From Girardinichthys multiradiatus (taxonomy: Eukaryota > Chordata > Actinopteri > Cyprinodontiformes > Goodeidae), in NCBI RefSeq assembly GCF_021462225.1, contig NC_061800.1, positions 17,902,749 to 17,966,748 of the forward strand: 64,000 bases of DNA, in the 5' to 3' direction. Shown here in pieces: positions 22,385 through 33,780 of the stretch; positions within the stretch are counted from its first letter, which is position 1, and each line of letters begins with the position of its first letter. A program made the translations under genes and the position numbers. The notes beneath the pieces are model-generated. The model searched no databases, was not told the DNA's origin, and saw only the letters and a list, made by a program, of their open reading frames with translations.

Positions 22385-22520
22385 GCACAGAGAACCATGT
22401 ACACACAGACTCACGACTAAGGGAATTTAGAAGTGCCCAATTAACAAGTGTTTCAGCACCTGGAGGAGCCCTACTTATGCATGGGGAGAACTCATCACAC
22501 GGAAAAACCATGCCATATTT
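22385..22520 (-). repeat. SINE fragment, reverse orientation, decayed
   Basis: GGGAATTTAGAAGTGCCCAA and GCATGGGGAGAACTCATCAC correspond to the reverse complement of the middle of the same SINE family. Confidence 0.5.
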
Positions 22521-23502
22521 GAATGCCTTCTCGATGCAAGGCATGCAGATAATCCTCTTGTTTAATTTTTGTTTTAAAATCTTGATTATTGCCTTCAGTA
22601 ACCTAAATCATGACTGAAGCAAGCAGCCGACCATATGGAAAGACATTTTGCTTTTCAATCACCAGACACCACTGAAGATCTGAAACTGTGAGATGTGAAG
22701 AGTTGATTTTACAACACATTTTTGTTCCAACATTTACTTATAACTACCACCATACTTCTTCTAGCTCAGTGTGAGCCAATGACAGCAGTGCATTTAATTA
22801 CTTTGTATGTACTGGTGCTCATAAATGCATCATTAACTTAGTCTAAGCATCAAACTCTAGCACTCCTATTTGTGTGGGTCTGAACTGAAGCATAAATCAA
22901 CCAGCGGTTAAGTTTTGTTTCTTGTAAGTATCAAGGTTTCGGGTTTATATACTAATTTACCACAAACAGTGATTAATCTATGACATATTCCAGGGGAATC
23001 AATTATTTCATAACCATGCCAACAAAAGGTGCAAAATAATCTGCCTTTGATCGTACCACTCAGCTCAAATCATCAATACAAATGCAGTCTGTTTCTGAGG
23101 TAACGGGGAACTTCCCTGTTTTTCTGCCACATTGCATGTGATGGTGTTGTCAAAGAGTGGTGTGTTAAAGTCTTAAAATAATGTTTTGAAATCACCTCAA
23201 TAGTACAAACTGTTCAAAAAAAAAAAAAAAAAATTATTTGAAAAAACAAAATTGGACAGAGTCAGCCTTCTGACTGAAGCCACTTCCTCCTCTTGGTGCA
23301 CACATGGCACAGCAGGCTGTATGAAACCATAGATTTTCTGTTCTCTAGATTTGGATCAATGACTGACCACGTCTTGAAACCACTTAGCAGATCTGAGCAT
23401 CACCAGGTTTTTTTGTAGTCTCCCCCAAAAGGTTTTTACCTATAAGAGAGGGGAGATAGCATCTATGATAACCTCACAAATGTCAGAGAGGTGGCAAGTG
23501 AG

Positions 23503-23504
<2 letters not shown>
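22521..23504. other. Intergenic, nothing recognised
   Basis: No coding or repeat feature that I can support, apart from a poly-A run near 23217-23233. Confidence 0.5.

Positions 23505-23544
<40 letters not shown>
23505..23544. repeat. (GA)n microsatellite
   Basis: A nearly pure GA run about 1.8 kb before the gpr183 start codon. It may sit in the upstream promoter area of that gene. Confidence 0.95.
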
Positions 23545-23548
<4 letters not shown>

Positions 23549-25319
23549 GAGGGAGCTACTACAGGATATTTTGTCACTATGGTTACTGGCAGCAGATATT
23601 AATCTTGATTTCTGAATGTCAAGTTGTTTTCACACCAGAGAGTGGGACTGCTGTGAGTTTGGGCAACTAATTGGAGCTGATCAACTTTGGACAAACATTC
23701 AGTGGATCCAGGTGATGTTGGTGAATCTATAAAGGAGCATTTTCCATCTGTGAGGTAAGCCTTATGTCCAAACTTTATGGTTACTACAGTTAACATGTAG
23801 TAAAAGTGTACTTCTACTCATCAAATAAGAACTGGCTCACTTTTATTGCCAAATAACTACTTACTTACAGATAGACTGCTAAATGAAACATAATATATCA
23901 GCTTTTTTTTAAATCTTTATTAGAAAATGTTTTTTAATCGGTCTCTCATTTTATATTAACATGAACTATATTTGCCACTCTCTGAAACTGACCTCTATCT
24001 TTAAAGTTCTAAATTGAGCATGTTATTCAGGTGGATAACATCATCTGAGAAACAATGCCACTGCGCTTGCTTTTATTTCTGGACCAGGAAGCACGTTTCT
24101 TCACTGAACTAGATCAAAAACGAATATCCCAGAGGTGATTGTTACTCTGGCTCAAACAATGTTACTTTCCATTGCCTAATTCTGTGCCTTCAGCACCGCA
24201 GGGAAGTCAGCTTCCTCACACCCAAGGCCGTGTCACTTAACAATTCGCTGTTTTTCTGTATTTTGCAGATGCATGCAGAGTCATCGTAAAGATATTTTCT
24301 ACTTCCTTTGACTCACTTTTTGCTACAAATACCAAAGACCTGGGTTTTCTCAGTAAGTCAGAAAGGCAAATCAAATGCATAAAAAGTCTGAGTCAAATGT
24401 GGTGATTAGATCCACTGTGATACTCATTGTTTTAGCCTTGTTTATTGCTAAATGTTTATAACTATATTAGTTATTGCCTTTTTTGTTCTTTTTTTGCCTT
24501 TGTTGTTCTTTTTTTCTGTACAATTCAGAATGAACGGATGTGTGCTAACTTTAGTAAAAAGAAATGCAATTCAGGGCTTTAAACAGTAACCAATCCATTT
24601 TAATCTTTTACTTTTATATTTTAAATTTGAATTTAATCTTTAACTGTTGAATTTCAAATCACATTTCATGGTAAAACCATGCCAAAAAATGCCATGCCAA
24701 CATAATTTAGGGTTGTTTTGCACAAACACAAAAATTCCACAAGATGGCACTGTTCTCTAACAAATTAACTCAGACAGGCCAGCAAAGCTTTGTCTTTTTT
24801 ATGTTAGTTTTCATAAACTGAGTTTATTTGCTTGAAACTACTATTTCAACTATTTCTGGCCTCAATTCTAGAGTACCAATTTATAATCAAAGTTCCTATT
24901 TCAAATGTCTTACAACTTCAATAAAATTATTAAAATAAAACTTTCTATACTGATGTTATACATAAGGTAAATCCTTTTCTTTTTCTTAAAGATCCTTTTA
25001 TCCAAATACATGAAAACGTATAACGGTTTGAAACTTCTAGAAAATGTCATTTTCCAGTTATTGTTTGTCAGAAAAGGAAAAATGAAAAAAACCCACAGTT
25101 TCTTGACTTCCTCTCTGAGAGCAAAGGCGTTAAAGTTGTAAATTTGCATAAGTTATCTTGCGGAGGTTGTACAGGACATTAGTTTAATTTTTTAGTGCAT
25201 GCTGAGTATCTAGCTCTGATTTGGTTTCCTGTATCATGAGGTTCATAAAAAAAAAAAAAAACATATGTTGGCATGTTATAACCTTGAGTTTAACAAAAAT
25301 GTATGCTTCTTTTTTTCAG
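23545..25319 (+). promoter_or_regulatory. Upstream region and presumed 5' UTR intron(s) of gpr183
   Basis: A strong acceptor (CTTCTTTTTTTCAG) ends at 25319, 23 bases before the ATG, so a noncoding upstream exon is expected. Candidate donors are TGAG|GTAAGC at 23755 and CTCA|GTAAGT at 24353. The latter would close a possible 84-base exon at 24269-24352 that has its own acceptor (TTCTGTATTTTGCAG). A CTATAAAGG box at 23727-23735 lies too close to the 23755 donor to be its TATA box unless the first exon is tiny. The true first exon is not settled. Confidence 0.35.
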
Positions 25320-25342
25320 TTACCGGTTCCTGAAACTTGCAG

Positions 25343-26476
25343 ATGGGTTCTGCATCTGCGCCTGCTAGCATGGCTGTTATACCCAACAGCACAACGTGTG
25401 ACACCCTGTACGACCACCATAAATACGCTCGGGTCTTCATACCTCTTTTCTACTGTGTTGTTTTCTCTGTGGGTTTGCTTGGCAACGGCCTTGCCCTCCA
25501 CGTCATCCGTGTCAACCTAAAGAAGATGAACTCCACCACTTTGTACTCTCTCAACTTGGTTATCTCTGACATCCTGTTCACTCTCTGTTTGCCCCTGAGA
25601 ATTTTGTATTATGCTCAGGGCTTCAACTGGTCTCTGGGCGAGGTTCTCTGTAAGATCTCAGGCTTAGTCTTCTACATCAACACCTACGCTGGGGTCAACT
25701 TCATGACCTGCCTCAGTGTGGACCGCTTTATCGCCGTGGTCTTGCCTCTGCGCTTTGCCAAATTCAGGAAAGTCACTAATGTCCGCTACATCTGTATTGG
25801 TGTCTGGTTGTTGGTTCTGGCGCAGACCCTCCCCCTCCTTGGAATAGAATTGACCAATAAGGAGCCTCAGAACTTCACCACTTGTATGGAATACCCCAAC
25901 TTTGAAAAGGTGCATAATATTGCCACTATGCTCATCGGCGCAGTCTTTCTGGGTTTTATCATCCCTGTGGTCACCATACTAGTCTGTTACTCCTTCTTAA
26001 TCTCAAAGCTGCACCTCACAGCCAAGAAAAACCACCTAACAGAAAAGTCTGGCCGCAGTCGCAAGGCCATTGGAGTGATCTGCTGCGTATCTGTGGTGTT
26101 TGTCATCTGCTTCAGCCCCTACCACATCGACATCCTGCAGTACATGATCCGCAAGCTGGTATCTGACCCTGACTGTGCAGACCTCACGGCTTTTCAGGTG
26201 TCACTGCACATCACGGTCTGTCTGATGAACTTCAACTCCTGCTTGGATCCATTCATTTACTTTTTCGCCTGTAAGGGATACAAAAGGAAACTCCTGAAGC
26301 TGCTGAAGAGGCAGGTCAGCATTTCTTTCTCCAGTGCAGTCAGGACGTCACCCGAAGGCTCCTCCAAGGACTTCATTGAAGGGAATAAGATGCAGCCCAA
26401 CAGCGAGAGACTCATGGAAAGGAAATCACATGAACACGATCAAAGTAAGGAACTGTGGAAAAATGACAGGACTTAA
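25343..26476 (+). CDS. gpr183: GPR183 (EBI2), oxysterol chemotactic receptor
   Basis: A single open coding exon of 377 aa. The first ATG is at 25343, 23 bases after a splice acceptor; a second Met is codon 10. N-glycosylation sites are at Asn15 and Asn177 and the disulfide pair is Cys103-Cys181. TM2-TM3 reads NSTTLYSLNLVISDILFT and FYINTYAGVNFMTC. A DRF at 127-129 replaces DRY, as in human GPR183. TCMEYPNFE lies in the second outer loop, TM6 ends CFSPYH and TM7 has DPFIY (302-306). The sterol-contact residues known in the human protein are all present (Arg86, Tyr111, Tyr115, Tyr260). The roughly 70-residue tail begins KGYKRKLLKLLKRQVSIS, again as in mammals. In mammals it binds 7alpha,25-dihydroxycholesterol and steers B cells, dendritic cells and other leukocytes via Gi. 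It stands between a split paralogue upstream and gpr18 downstream. Confidence 0.97.
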   Translation: MGSASAPASMAVIPNSTTCDTLYDHHKYARVFIPLFYCVVFSVGLLGNGLALHVIRVNLKKMNSTTLYSLNLVISDILFTLCLPLRILYYAQGFNWSLGEVLCKISGLVFYINTYAGVNFMTCLSVDRFIAVVLPLRFAKFRKVTNVRYICIGVWLLVLAQTLPLLGIELTNKEPQNFTTCMEYPNFEKVHNIATMLIGAVFLGFIIPVVTILVCYSFLISKLHLTAKKNHLTEKSGRSRKAIGVICCVSVVFVICFSPYHIDILQYMIRKLVSDPDCADLTAFQVSLHITVCLMNFNSCLDPFIYFFACKGYKRKLLKLLKRQVSISFSSAVRTSPEGSSKDFIEGNKMQPNSERLMERKSHEHDQSKELWKNDRT

Positions 26477-27146
26477 ATGTCTGAAAGTACCTCTTTTACC
26501 ATAAACAGTTCCTAAAACAAAGTACTGATGGACAGCAGGAGGCCACATCTGAACCAACTGATGTATAGTACATTTTTTTTTACGTTTTTTTTTATTTAAA
26601 TTACAGTGTGTTAATTTAAACAACAATTCATATGTTACTATACTATGGTATACCATGAGCATAAAGCACCAAATGAGCATAAAGATGTTTGCAGCTCCAT
26701 AAAAAAAGAAGGTTATCCCGTTATTATTACATTTTATTATTAAAAGCCTAATTTAACAATAGACTAAAGCCTGACAATGAATGCTTCTCATGATGATAAC
26801 CCAACATCACATCAAACCTTATCCTCACAGTGGTGATTTAAAGAACAAAATTGATAAAGCAGATGAGTTCTGATACACACTCACCTTCTACTTTAGAAAC
26901 AATTGCTTGTTGAGCATCTGAAACTTTTTAGTCTAACAAATGTTTAAATTTGCCAAGTTAATGATCTGAAGACTTTTTTTTTTACCTCTAACCTTTCCAA
27001 TCCCCAATCTCAGATTTCGACTCGTTTATACCCAACTCATTCACAAATAAGGATTCCTCTCACAGAATCTGAGATGGTTCTTCATGAAGTCATTGACCCC
27101 TACTGTACAGCAAGTATCCTGTTGTGTTTTGTATCTTTTTAACATA

Positions 27147-27152
27147 AATAAA
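27147..27152 (+). terminator. Polyadenylation signal AATAAA of gpr183
   Basis: AATAAA about 670 bases after the stop. No better signal is seen earlier in the AT-rich 3' UTR. Confidence 0.6.
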
Positions 27153-27480
27153 ACATGGTGTCATATTGTAAGAATTTTTATAAATAATATCATCTGGCTA
27201 TGTCTCTGTTATATTTGAAAATTGTGTAAAATAAAAGAAAGTCTTCATAAAGTGCAAATGCCTGTTTCCCCTTTCCAGCAATAGTGACACAACTGTTTAT
27301 TAAAGAATTACTAGCTGTAGATTTTGAGACTTTAAACATGTTAATCTGCAGCAAAGCAGGAAAAGATTTTTTCTGAAATTCTGTACATTCTGGATGTTGC
27401 AAAGCCTTCTGCCATTACTTCATTTAACAATGGGAATGGGTCTGTTTTTTTTTTCCACGTTTGCTGTGTCCCTACCTAGC
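27153..27480. other. Intergenic, nothing recognised
   Basis: A short AT-rich spacer before the Tc1 copy. Confidence 0.5.
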
Positions 27481-27730
27481 TCGTGGTCAACTGCAAACTC
27501 GGTTTTCATTAGACAGTGGCTTTCTTCTAGGCATTACCATGAGCTTCTTGGCTAGGTCTCTGGTGAGTGCTCCATCAATGCACTGAACAGTGCTCTGTGA
27601 GATGTTTAAAGCTTGGGATATTGGTTCATAACACAACCCCGTTTTAAACTGCTCCACAACTTTATCTCTGACTTTTCTGTTGTATTTCTTGGTCTTCATA
27701 ATCCTGTTTGTTCACTGATGTTCTCCAACA
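27481..27730 (-). mobile_element. Tc1-like transposon (family C), N-terminal transposase part, split by nested repeats
   Basis: The - strand from 27699 reads MKTKKYNRKVRDKVVEQFKT, then LCYEPISQALNISQSTVQCI, the paired-type helix-turn-helix of a Tc1 transposase. The DDE part is absent. Upstream on the - strand the element breaks off near 27731 (GTTCTCCAACA). Its 5' end resumes at about 29465. Confidence 0.85.
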
Positions 27731-29464
27731 TATAATCCGTTGGTGTTTGTATGTTGCTTTTCTGTTGTTTGTTTTCTGATCATTTCTGGGCTGTCTGTTA
27801 TTGTCAGAGAGGTCTTCTTATAATCAGTTCATTTTTCTGTGTTGTGCATCATTGTTGTTAGGGACTTGCCATGTAGTTCATTCAGTTTAGTTTCTTAAAT
27901 AAATCATTTGCTTTTGTTCTCTCTGCATTTTGCTTTGGAGTCCTATGTCAGTCATCTTCTCTGTTTATTATTTACCTTCCCTCAGTTTCCCAGCTCAGTA
28001 CTCTTCCTCAGCTGTTCAGCATTCCTCTGATTAGACTCACATGGCTTCAATCTCACTCTTCACTCCTCCTCAGCCTTTCAGCTTTCTGGTTTTCATTGTT
28101 CCTTGCTGGTTTCTTATGTTTTATCCTGTCCAGTTTCTTTTCCTGTTCTCATCATATTTTGCCCGCAACCTTGTGTTTGATTTTCATTAAATCATTCATC
28201 TTCATGCTTGTAGTGGTTTCTTTACACTTTGAAGTTCAAGTCAAAGAAGTTATTGGTCAAAGAAACCAGTTTCTTCTGGTTCAATTCCATTGGTTTGGTT
28301 TTTAATTGACACGTTCCTGTTCCGTAGTTTCCTATGGTGCATGTTTCTTTAATGAATTCTAGAAATACTTGCAACCATCCACACAAAGTCTGATAAATGG
28401 TGGTAGGTGTTCATCCTACACATCCAGTGGGTTGCAAGTGTGAACCTCCGCTCCGTTCATCTCAGTTGTTGTGTAAGACACTTTAACTGCCTTGCCTGCT
28501 GATTGTGGTCAGTGTGGCAATGATTGTTTGGCAGCCTCACTGCTGCCAGTCTGCCCCAGGGCTACAATGTAGCTTACCACTGTCAGCTTGTGAATGTGTG
28601 TATGAATGGGTGGAAGGCTGATGGTAGTGTAAGGCGCTTTGGAGTCTTTGGACTTGATTAAGAGCTACACAAGTGCAGGCCATTTATCATTTTCCGACAA
28701 TCTTCAAGTACATCCACTAGAGGCCACTTTTACACAAAAACATAGGAAAAAGTGACTTACTGTTAATGAAATATCCAAATGTAGAACTGGTACACAATCA
28801 TCATACACAATAATAAACAATGTTACAAAATGATATTTTGGTTCCTACAATCTCAAACTCCTGTCTGCACTTTGGTTTTGTCGAACTGGTTTCAGGAGTA
28901 TGACCCACATACAGACAGGCAGGAGCAGATGTGAAATAACAACGTTTAATACAAAATAAAAGAAAACTTACAAGCAGGCATGAGGAGGGCTGAACATGGA
29001 ACCAAGGCTTTGGTGTAGCAACCGCCCCAGACAGACTTGACATGGGTGACAGTGATATAATGATCCAGCAAGGAATGAACAGACCAGAGGAGTATATGTA
29101 CAGGTGAAGATAGGAGACTAATTGGCAAAGTGCAGGTGGAACAGATGAAGCTTATTTCAAGCTGACTGAGGCAGGGAGTGGAAACAAGGACATGAATGGG
29201 CTGAACAGAGAAGCAATAAAACAATCTAACCAAAGGAAGATCTTACAGAACATAAACTAAAATGCACGATGAACAAAATACAAGAATAAATAAGGAGCTA
29301 AAGTGTCACCTAGAAAACATTGGAACAAGAAACTAAACTTAAAATAAATGAACCAAAGCACCACATGGAAGACAATCATGAACAAGGTCCAAAACAAAAC
29401 TCAAATACCCTCAGATCATGACAGGTTTGGTGCTACAAACTCACAAGTTGTGACATAATGGACC
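27731..29464. mobile_element. Nested insertion block inside the Tc1 copy
   Basis: About 1.73 kb separates two parts of one Tc1 element. It holds a T/C-rich retroelement-like repeat on the + strand (about 27740-28215), a SINE-like repeat (28390-28695) and another retroelement-like repeat on the - strand (about 28850-29430). The last reads, reversed, from TGTCATGATCTGAGGG to TATTAAACGTTGTTATTTCA and a CTGTCTGTATGTGGGTC end. No coding capacity was seen. Confidence 0.6.
28390..28695 (+). repeat. SINE-like dispersed repeat (family S2), copy 1
   Basis: Shares ordered blocks with 43050-43375: CTTGCCTGCTGATTGTGGTC, CAGTCTGCCCCAGGGC, TACAATGTAGCT, GTGAATGTGTG...GAATGGGTG and a 3' end AAGTGCAGGCCATTTA. 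The 5' part contains TGTAAGACACTTTAACTGCC. No transposase. A 3' end of the type AGCGCTATACAAGT...CCATTTACCA is widespread in fish genomes. Confidence 0.75.
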
Positions 29465-29740
29465 TCTAAGGCCTTTACAAAACAACAGGATTCATACTGA
29501 GACAAAATTTCTCACAGATTGACGCTATTTATTAATTAGGTGACTTCCAACGGCAATTAGCTGAACACAATGTTATTTAGGGGTATCAGAGTACAGAGAG
29601 ATGAACACAGACCACACGTTTTAGATTTCTGTTTATAACAAACGTTGAAAACCATGTATCTTTTTTCTTTTACATTACCATTATGAACTACTTTGTATCA
29701 CATAGTAAAATCCCAATGTTCACTTAAAGCTCTGTAAAAT
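29465..29740 (-). mobile_element. 5' end of the split Tc1 (family C) copy
   Basis: AATTAGGTGACTTCCAACGG, then TTAGGGGTATCAGAGTACAG and AAAATCCCAATG match the 5' untranslated and terminal region of the family C copy at 45972-47262 (AAGGGTATCAGAGTAAATGG). Orientation and order fit the N-terminal piece at 27481-27730. Confidence 0.7.
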
Positions 29741-31924
29741 TCAAAACCGAACTTTAAGTTCACTTTGTAGCATTGTTTCCATTTCACATATATTAGGAGC
29801 AAAATGCCCCAATGTAAACAGAAAGAGCTGGTGATGACTGCCATCTCAGATGATTACTCATATCAGCACTAACATCTGGTTTACTACACTGCATTTGCAT
29901 GAGCTCATTTGTTTCAAAGAAACTGAACAGAAAGATGAAAAGAAAAAACAACCAGAGATCATATCTGATATTGTGGTTGAACTGCACCTGAAAAAAAAAA
30001 GTTGGTAAAATGTCACCACAGGTACATGTGGGAAAATTCTCAGTTTCCACTAAACAGATGTACTCAATCTGTTCTGTTACGAAAATATTTTTTGACTTTA
30101 TTTTCAAGGAAATATGAACGCAAAGATGAAATCACAGAACAAATTTTGGAAGGTTAATAATATGGCAGTAATCATCAAGTGGGTTGAGGATCAAATAATC
30201 CTTTTTTTCTCGTAAAACACCTTTTTGCTTACTGTGTTTCTTGAAATGCAGTTGATAAAAAAGAAGGGGTAAGTTAAAAGACATTTGTATCTGAATGTTA
30301 AAAACTTTACCCAATGTAAAATAGATGTAGGCATTTGTTTTTGGTGCGTCATTAAGTATATTTTAGGTGGCTAAAATCTTCTAAGCCCCCTATAATGTTA
30401 GAAATAGCATTAATCCATTATATATTTAATGTACAAATGTATTTACATATATTGTTTCTCTTGCGAGGTAGATAATTAGGCAGGTTTAGGTTGGCTTTTA
30501 ACACTGCATTTTTTTCATGTCTTTACCTAATTTTTAAAAATAAATTACATTTTTGTTTTCTGTTTTTTTGTTCAGTTGAGGTTAGACATGGAATAATGTT
30601 ACCTGGTAAGCAGCAGATCATACTTATCATAGCTTGCAATGCTATGCTTCGACTTGAAACATACCTTCATTTTTATCATGACTGTATATTTAAGGATCTT
30701 TTTCACAAACATGACCCCAAAATGTGGTCTTTTACATAACACCAGCCAGGAATTTGTGAAGACCTATAAGAGGAAAGTTAGGTGGTCTTACAGAGAAAGC
30801 AGGAATAAAAAGTGAAAAAAGAAAGATTGCAAACTATATAGCATGTGCATGTAAAGTTTTTAAACTCATAATAAATTAATAAAGTCTATTTAGATTTGAT
30901 TAAAGTTTTTGGTGTGCAAACCTATTGTTTCAGTCAAAGATACTGAATGTAGCTGTCATTAGGGGTGCCAAGAAAACAGAAAACAGTTTTTCAACTTCTG
31001 TTCCCATTTTATAATCACTTCCAGTATTCTAAAACGGTTAAACAGTTTATTTTACTGATACTGTTCCTTAACTGAGCCATCTGGACCAGTTATTACGTAC
31101 AAATGTTTATTAAAGGTAAACAAGCGTGGTCCACAGCAGTGTGTTGTTATGTGTCTAATATCTTGACCTTTTTGTAAGCTTGCTTTTATTCTGTTTTTTG
31201 TTTGCTTTTGTTCAAATGTGTCTCTTGCTGATAGTCTAGCTGCTTTGTTTGGAGTAAACACTGCATTTCACACATATAATTGCCATCTGCTTTATCGCCT
31301 TCTCTCTATCGTCTCGTCTTTGGGGATTTGGTGAACCTGCTTTTTTAAAGGAACAGTCTGAAACTAAAAAGAAGCAGAAGATGTATTAAAATATCCCATG
31401 TTTTAAATGATATGACAGCTGCTTTTCAGCTTTCTGGTGCTAAAATATTTGGTTTCACAGCAGAGGTGGCCCAAGGTTATATAAAGGCCTAAGAAAGATT
31501 TATTTTGGGGCCCCTTTCATATTTGATTTAAACATTTAGAATAGTTTGAATAACAGTAACTAGTTGTCCAACAGTGATTTAAATTAATATGCTGTTGACA
31601 CAGTTTCTTAATTACTGCATCATTACTTCTGGAGCTAAGTTGAAGAGAAAAAAGTGCAGACAAGTGAAAAGCAGTAATATTAGGTAGTTTTGTTTTTATA
31701 CTGTGGCCAGAATGTGCAGCCTAATCAGCAGCAAGCTATTTAACTCAAAATACTGCATTATGCTACAATTTAATAAAGAAATGATATGAAAATAAACAGA
31801 CAGCTTAATTTTAGAATTACATTTTTGAAATCCAATCAGGGCGATCACATGTGTTCAGGTTTTTAACCGAGGTAAAATGGGACTTCTTTAAGTGGAAGAA
31901 TTCAGAGATAAAAGCTGACACAAA
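29741..31924. other. Intergenic; one - strand open frame with a membrane-like segment
   Basis: The - strand frame at 29793-30107 is open for 104 codons. It has an acceptor-like T9-CAG at about 29990, followed by VQFNHNIRYDLWLFFLFIF, which could be a single membrane span. No family is recognised, and the rest of the stretch shows nothing. Confidence 0.25.
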
Positions 31925-32057
31925 CATAAGACCCAGTGACCCGTCCCCCCTTTGTCTTGTGTCATGATGTCTGTTTGGATGGGTTGTACTGGAATTCTAA
32001 TTTCCCCTCGGGGATCAATAAAGTATCTTTGAATTGAATTGAATTGAATTATGTCTC
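31925..32057 (+). mobile_element. Rex1-like LINE 3' tail
   Basis: CCCCTCGGGGATCAATAAAG followed by TATCTTTGAATTGAATTGAA is the 3' end typical of Rex1-type LINEs, closed by a GAATT repeat. The coding part is absent (5' truncation). Confidence 0.7.
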
Positions 32058-32421
32058 GGGCTGCACGGTGGCGCAGTTGGTAGCACTGCTGCCTTGCAGC
32101 AAGAAGGTCCTGTGTTCAATTCCCAACCAGGGGTCTTTCTGCATGGAGTTTGCATGTTCTCTCCCTGTGCATGCATGGGTTCTCACCGGGTACTCTGGCT
32201 TCCTCCCACAGTCCAAAGACATGTCTGTTAGGTTAATTGGTCTCTCTAAATTGCCCTTAGGTGTATGAATGAGTGTGTGCATGGTTGTTTGTGTGTTGCC
32301 CTGCGATGGACTGGCAACTTGTCCAGGGTGTACCCTGCCTCTTGCCCATAGACTGCCGGAGATAGGCACCAGCTCCCCCGTGACCCACTATGGAATAAGC
32401 GGTAGAAAATGACTGACTGAC
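32058..32421 (+). repeat. tRNA-derived SINE, full length, with 13-bp target duplication
   Basis: The head has RNA polymerase III boxes: TGGCGCAGTTGG (A-like) and GTGTTCAATTCC (B-like). The body runs through TGGCTTCCTCCCACAGTCC, GATGGACTGGCAACTTGTCC and a GACTGACTGA tail. TGAATTATGTCTC occurs immediately before (32045-32057) and after (32422-32434), a perfect target site duplication. It landed in the GAATT repeat of the Rex1-like tail, so it is the younger insertion. Confidence 0.93.
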
Positions 32422-32434
32422 TGAATTATGTCTC

Positions 32435-33184
32435 ATTAATCTTTTTCTATAAATAGTTTAGATGTATATGAAATGTTCCCCAACCCTGACACAAGCAGCG
32501 GAAATGATTGATTGATCTTGATTGATTGATTCTTCATTGAATGGAGCAATCTAATCAGAATGCAACATTCAGAAACAATTGCGAGCCGCCCATCTTGATT
32601 TTGATTCTAATAATATGAAGTCAAATTCTCATGATCATTCAATGTCAGTTGGTAAAAAGTTATCTGTCTGAGTCAGCCTGGTTGATTCTATCAAGACATT
32701 GACCTTGCAGCAATCCCTCCTCCCAGGTCAGTATGTGGAAATGGTGGAAATGAGCCACTCACTTTTAACAGGTAGAAACCTTAATGAGAACAAGGTTCAG
32801 TGTGAACGGACTTCTGCTTCAGCTGACTGGGGGGTTGAGCGGATAGGAGACCCTGAAAAAACACAGAATCATTGATGGATGCACTTTCACAATCTGACAT
32901 TGGCAGAATATGATTTTTTATTTTAGTTGTCATTGCTAAAGTGTTTTGCATCTGCTGATGGCTTTTTACGTATTTTTGGAGCAAAATGTAAAGCTGTTTT
33001 CTTGGATATATTTCTAAACTTAAGCAGTTTATATAGCAGACTGTGAATATTTGGTTTACCTTGAGTACAAATATGTTTATGTATAATTGCATTTCTTTTA
33101 GCCACCGGCCGCTACGCTGATAAGATGCTTTATTTATTTTGCTATCGGTCATTGAGTAGGATAGTGAGGAAGGTAAGTTCACTG
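32435..33184. other. Intergenic, nothing recognised
   Basis: Contains a short ATTGATTGATT repeat near 32508-32531. The - strand open frames at 32781-33182 have no support. Confidence 0.5.
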
Positions 33185-33780
33185 TTAGAGAACTGCAGCA
33201 AAGCTTCTTGAGGTCACCAAGTCTCCATACAAACCATTATACCCACTTCTAGAGCCCAACCAGTAGTTTGGGATGTATGAAAGAAAAAAAGCCTTTACTC
33301 TAGCTTCCATCAGAAATAGAAATGTTTTCCAAAATGTGCTGGGGTTTAAACTGGAACTTTGTACTTTGGTCAGGTAAGACTTGGACTGAGCCATTCTCCA
33401 ACAAATGCTCCAGATGGGTCTGGCATAAAACAAATAATGAATACGTGTAAAAGCACTGTGGGCCTATTGCTCTTCTAAAAGCAATGAATTCTCTGCTAGA
33501 GAGATCATAATAGAAATCTGGTTGGATTATGCCAGAAAACCAGTAAAATGGGTCGACATTAGGATAAAGACCCTAAACATATGGCTGAATCAACCCACTA
33601 ATAATTTACCAAACACAAAATCTGAATTGTTTCACCTTAATCTGAGGGTTGAACTGAAGAGAAGAGTGCATAAGAGAGGACCAAGGACTGTGGATGATCT
33701 AGAGAGATTGTTAAATCAGAATCAGCTTTATTGCCAAGTTCGTACATACAACAAAAGAGGAATGGTTGAAGGTTCCAATC
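33185..33780 (+). mobile_element. Decayed Tc1-like remnant with a reversed LINE tail
   Basis: Around 33355-33430 the + strand reads LWSGKTWTEPFSNKCSRWVW, comparable to the LWSDETKIELF...YVWRK block of Tc1 transposases. Around 33640-33715, VELKRRVHKRGPRTVDDLER recalls the region after the DDE Glu. The stretch AGAATCAGCTTTATTGCCAA at about 33719 is the reverse of a common L2/Rex-type LINE 3' end. Confidence 0.5.

Noticed and set aside
23728..23734. TATA box for gpr183 with exon ending at 23754
   Set aside because: The predicted transcription start would fall at the donor site itself, leaving no exon. Kept only as an open possibility.
25337..25342. Start of the gpr183 protein two codons upstream of the first ATG
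   Set aside because: The codon at 25337 is TTG, not ATG, and lies between a splice acceptor and the first true ATG at 25343.
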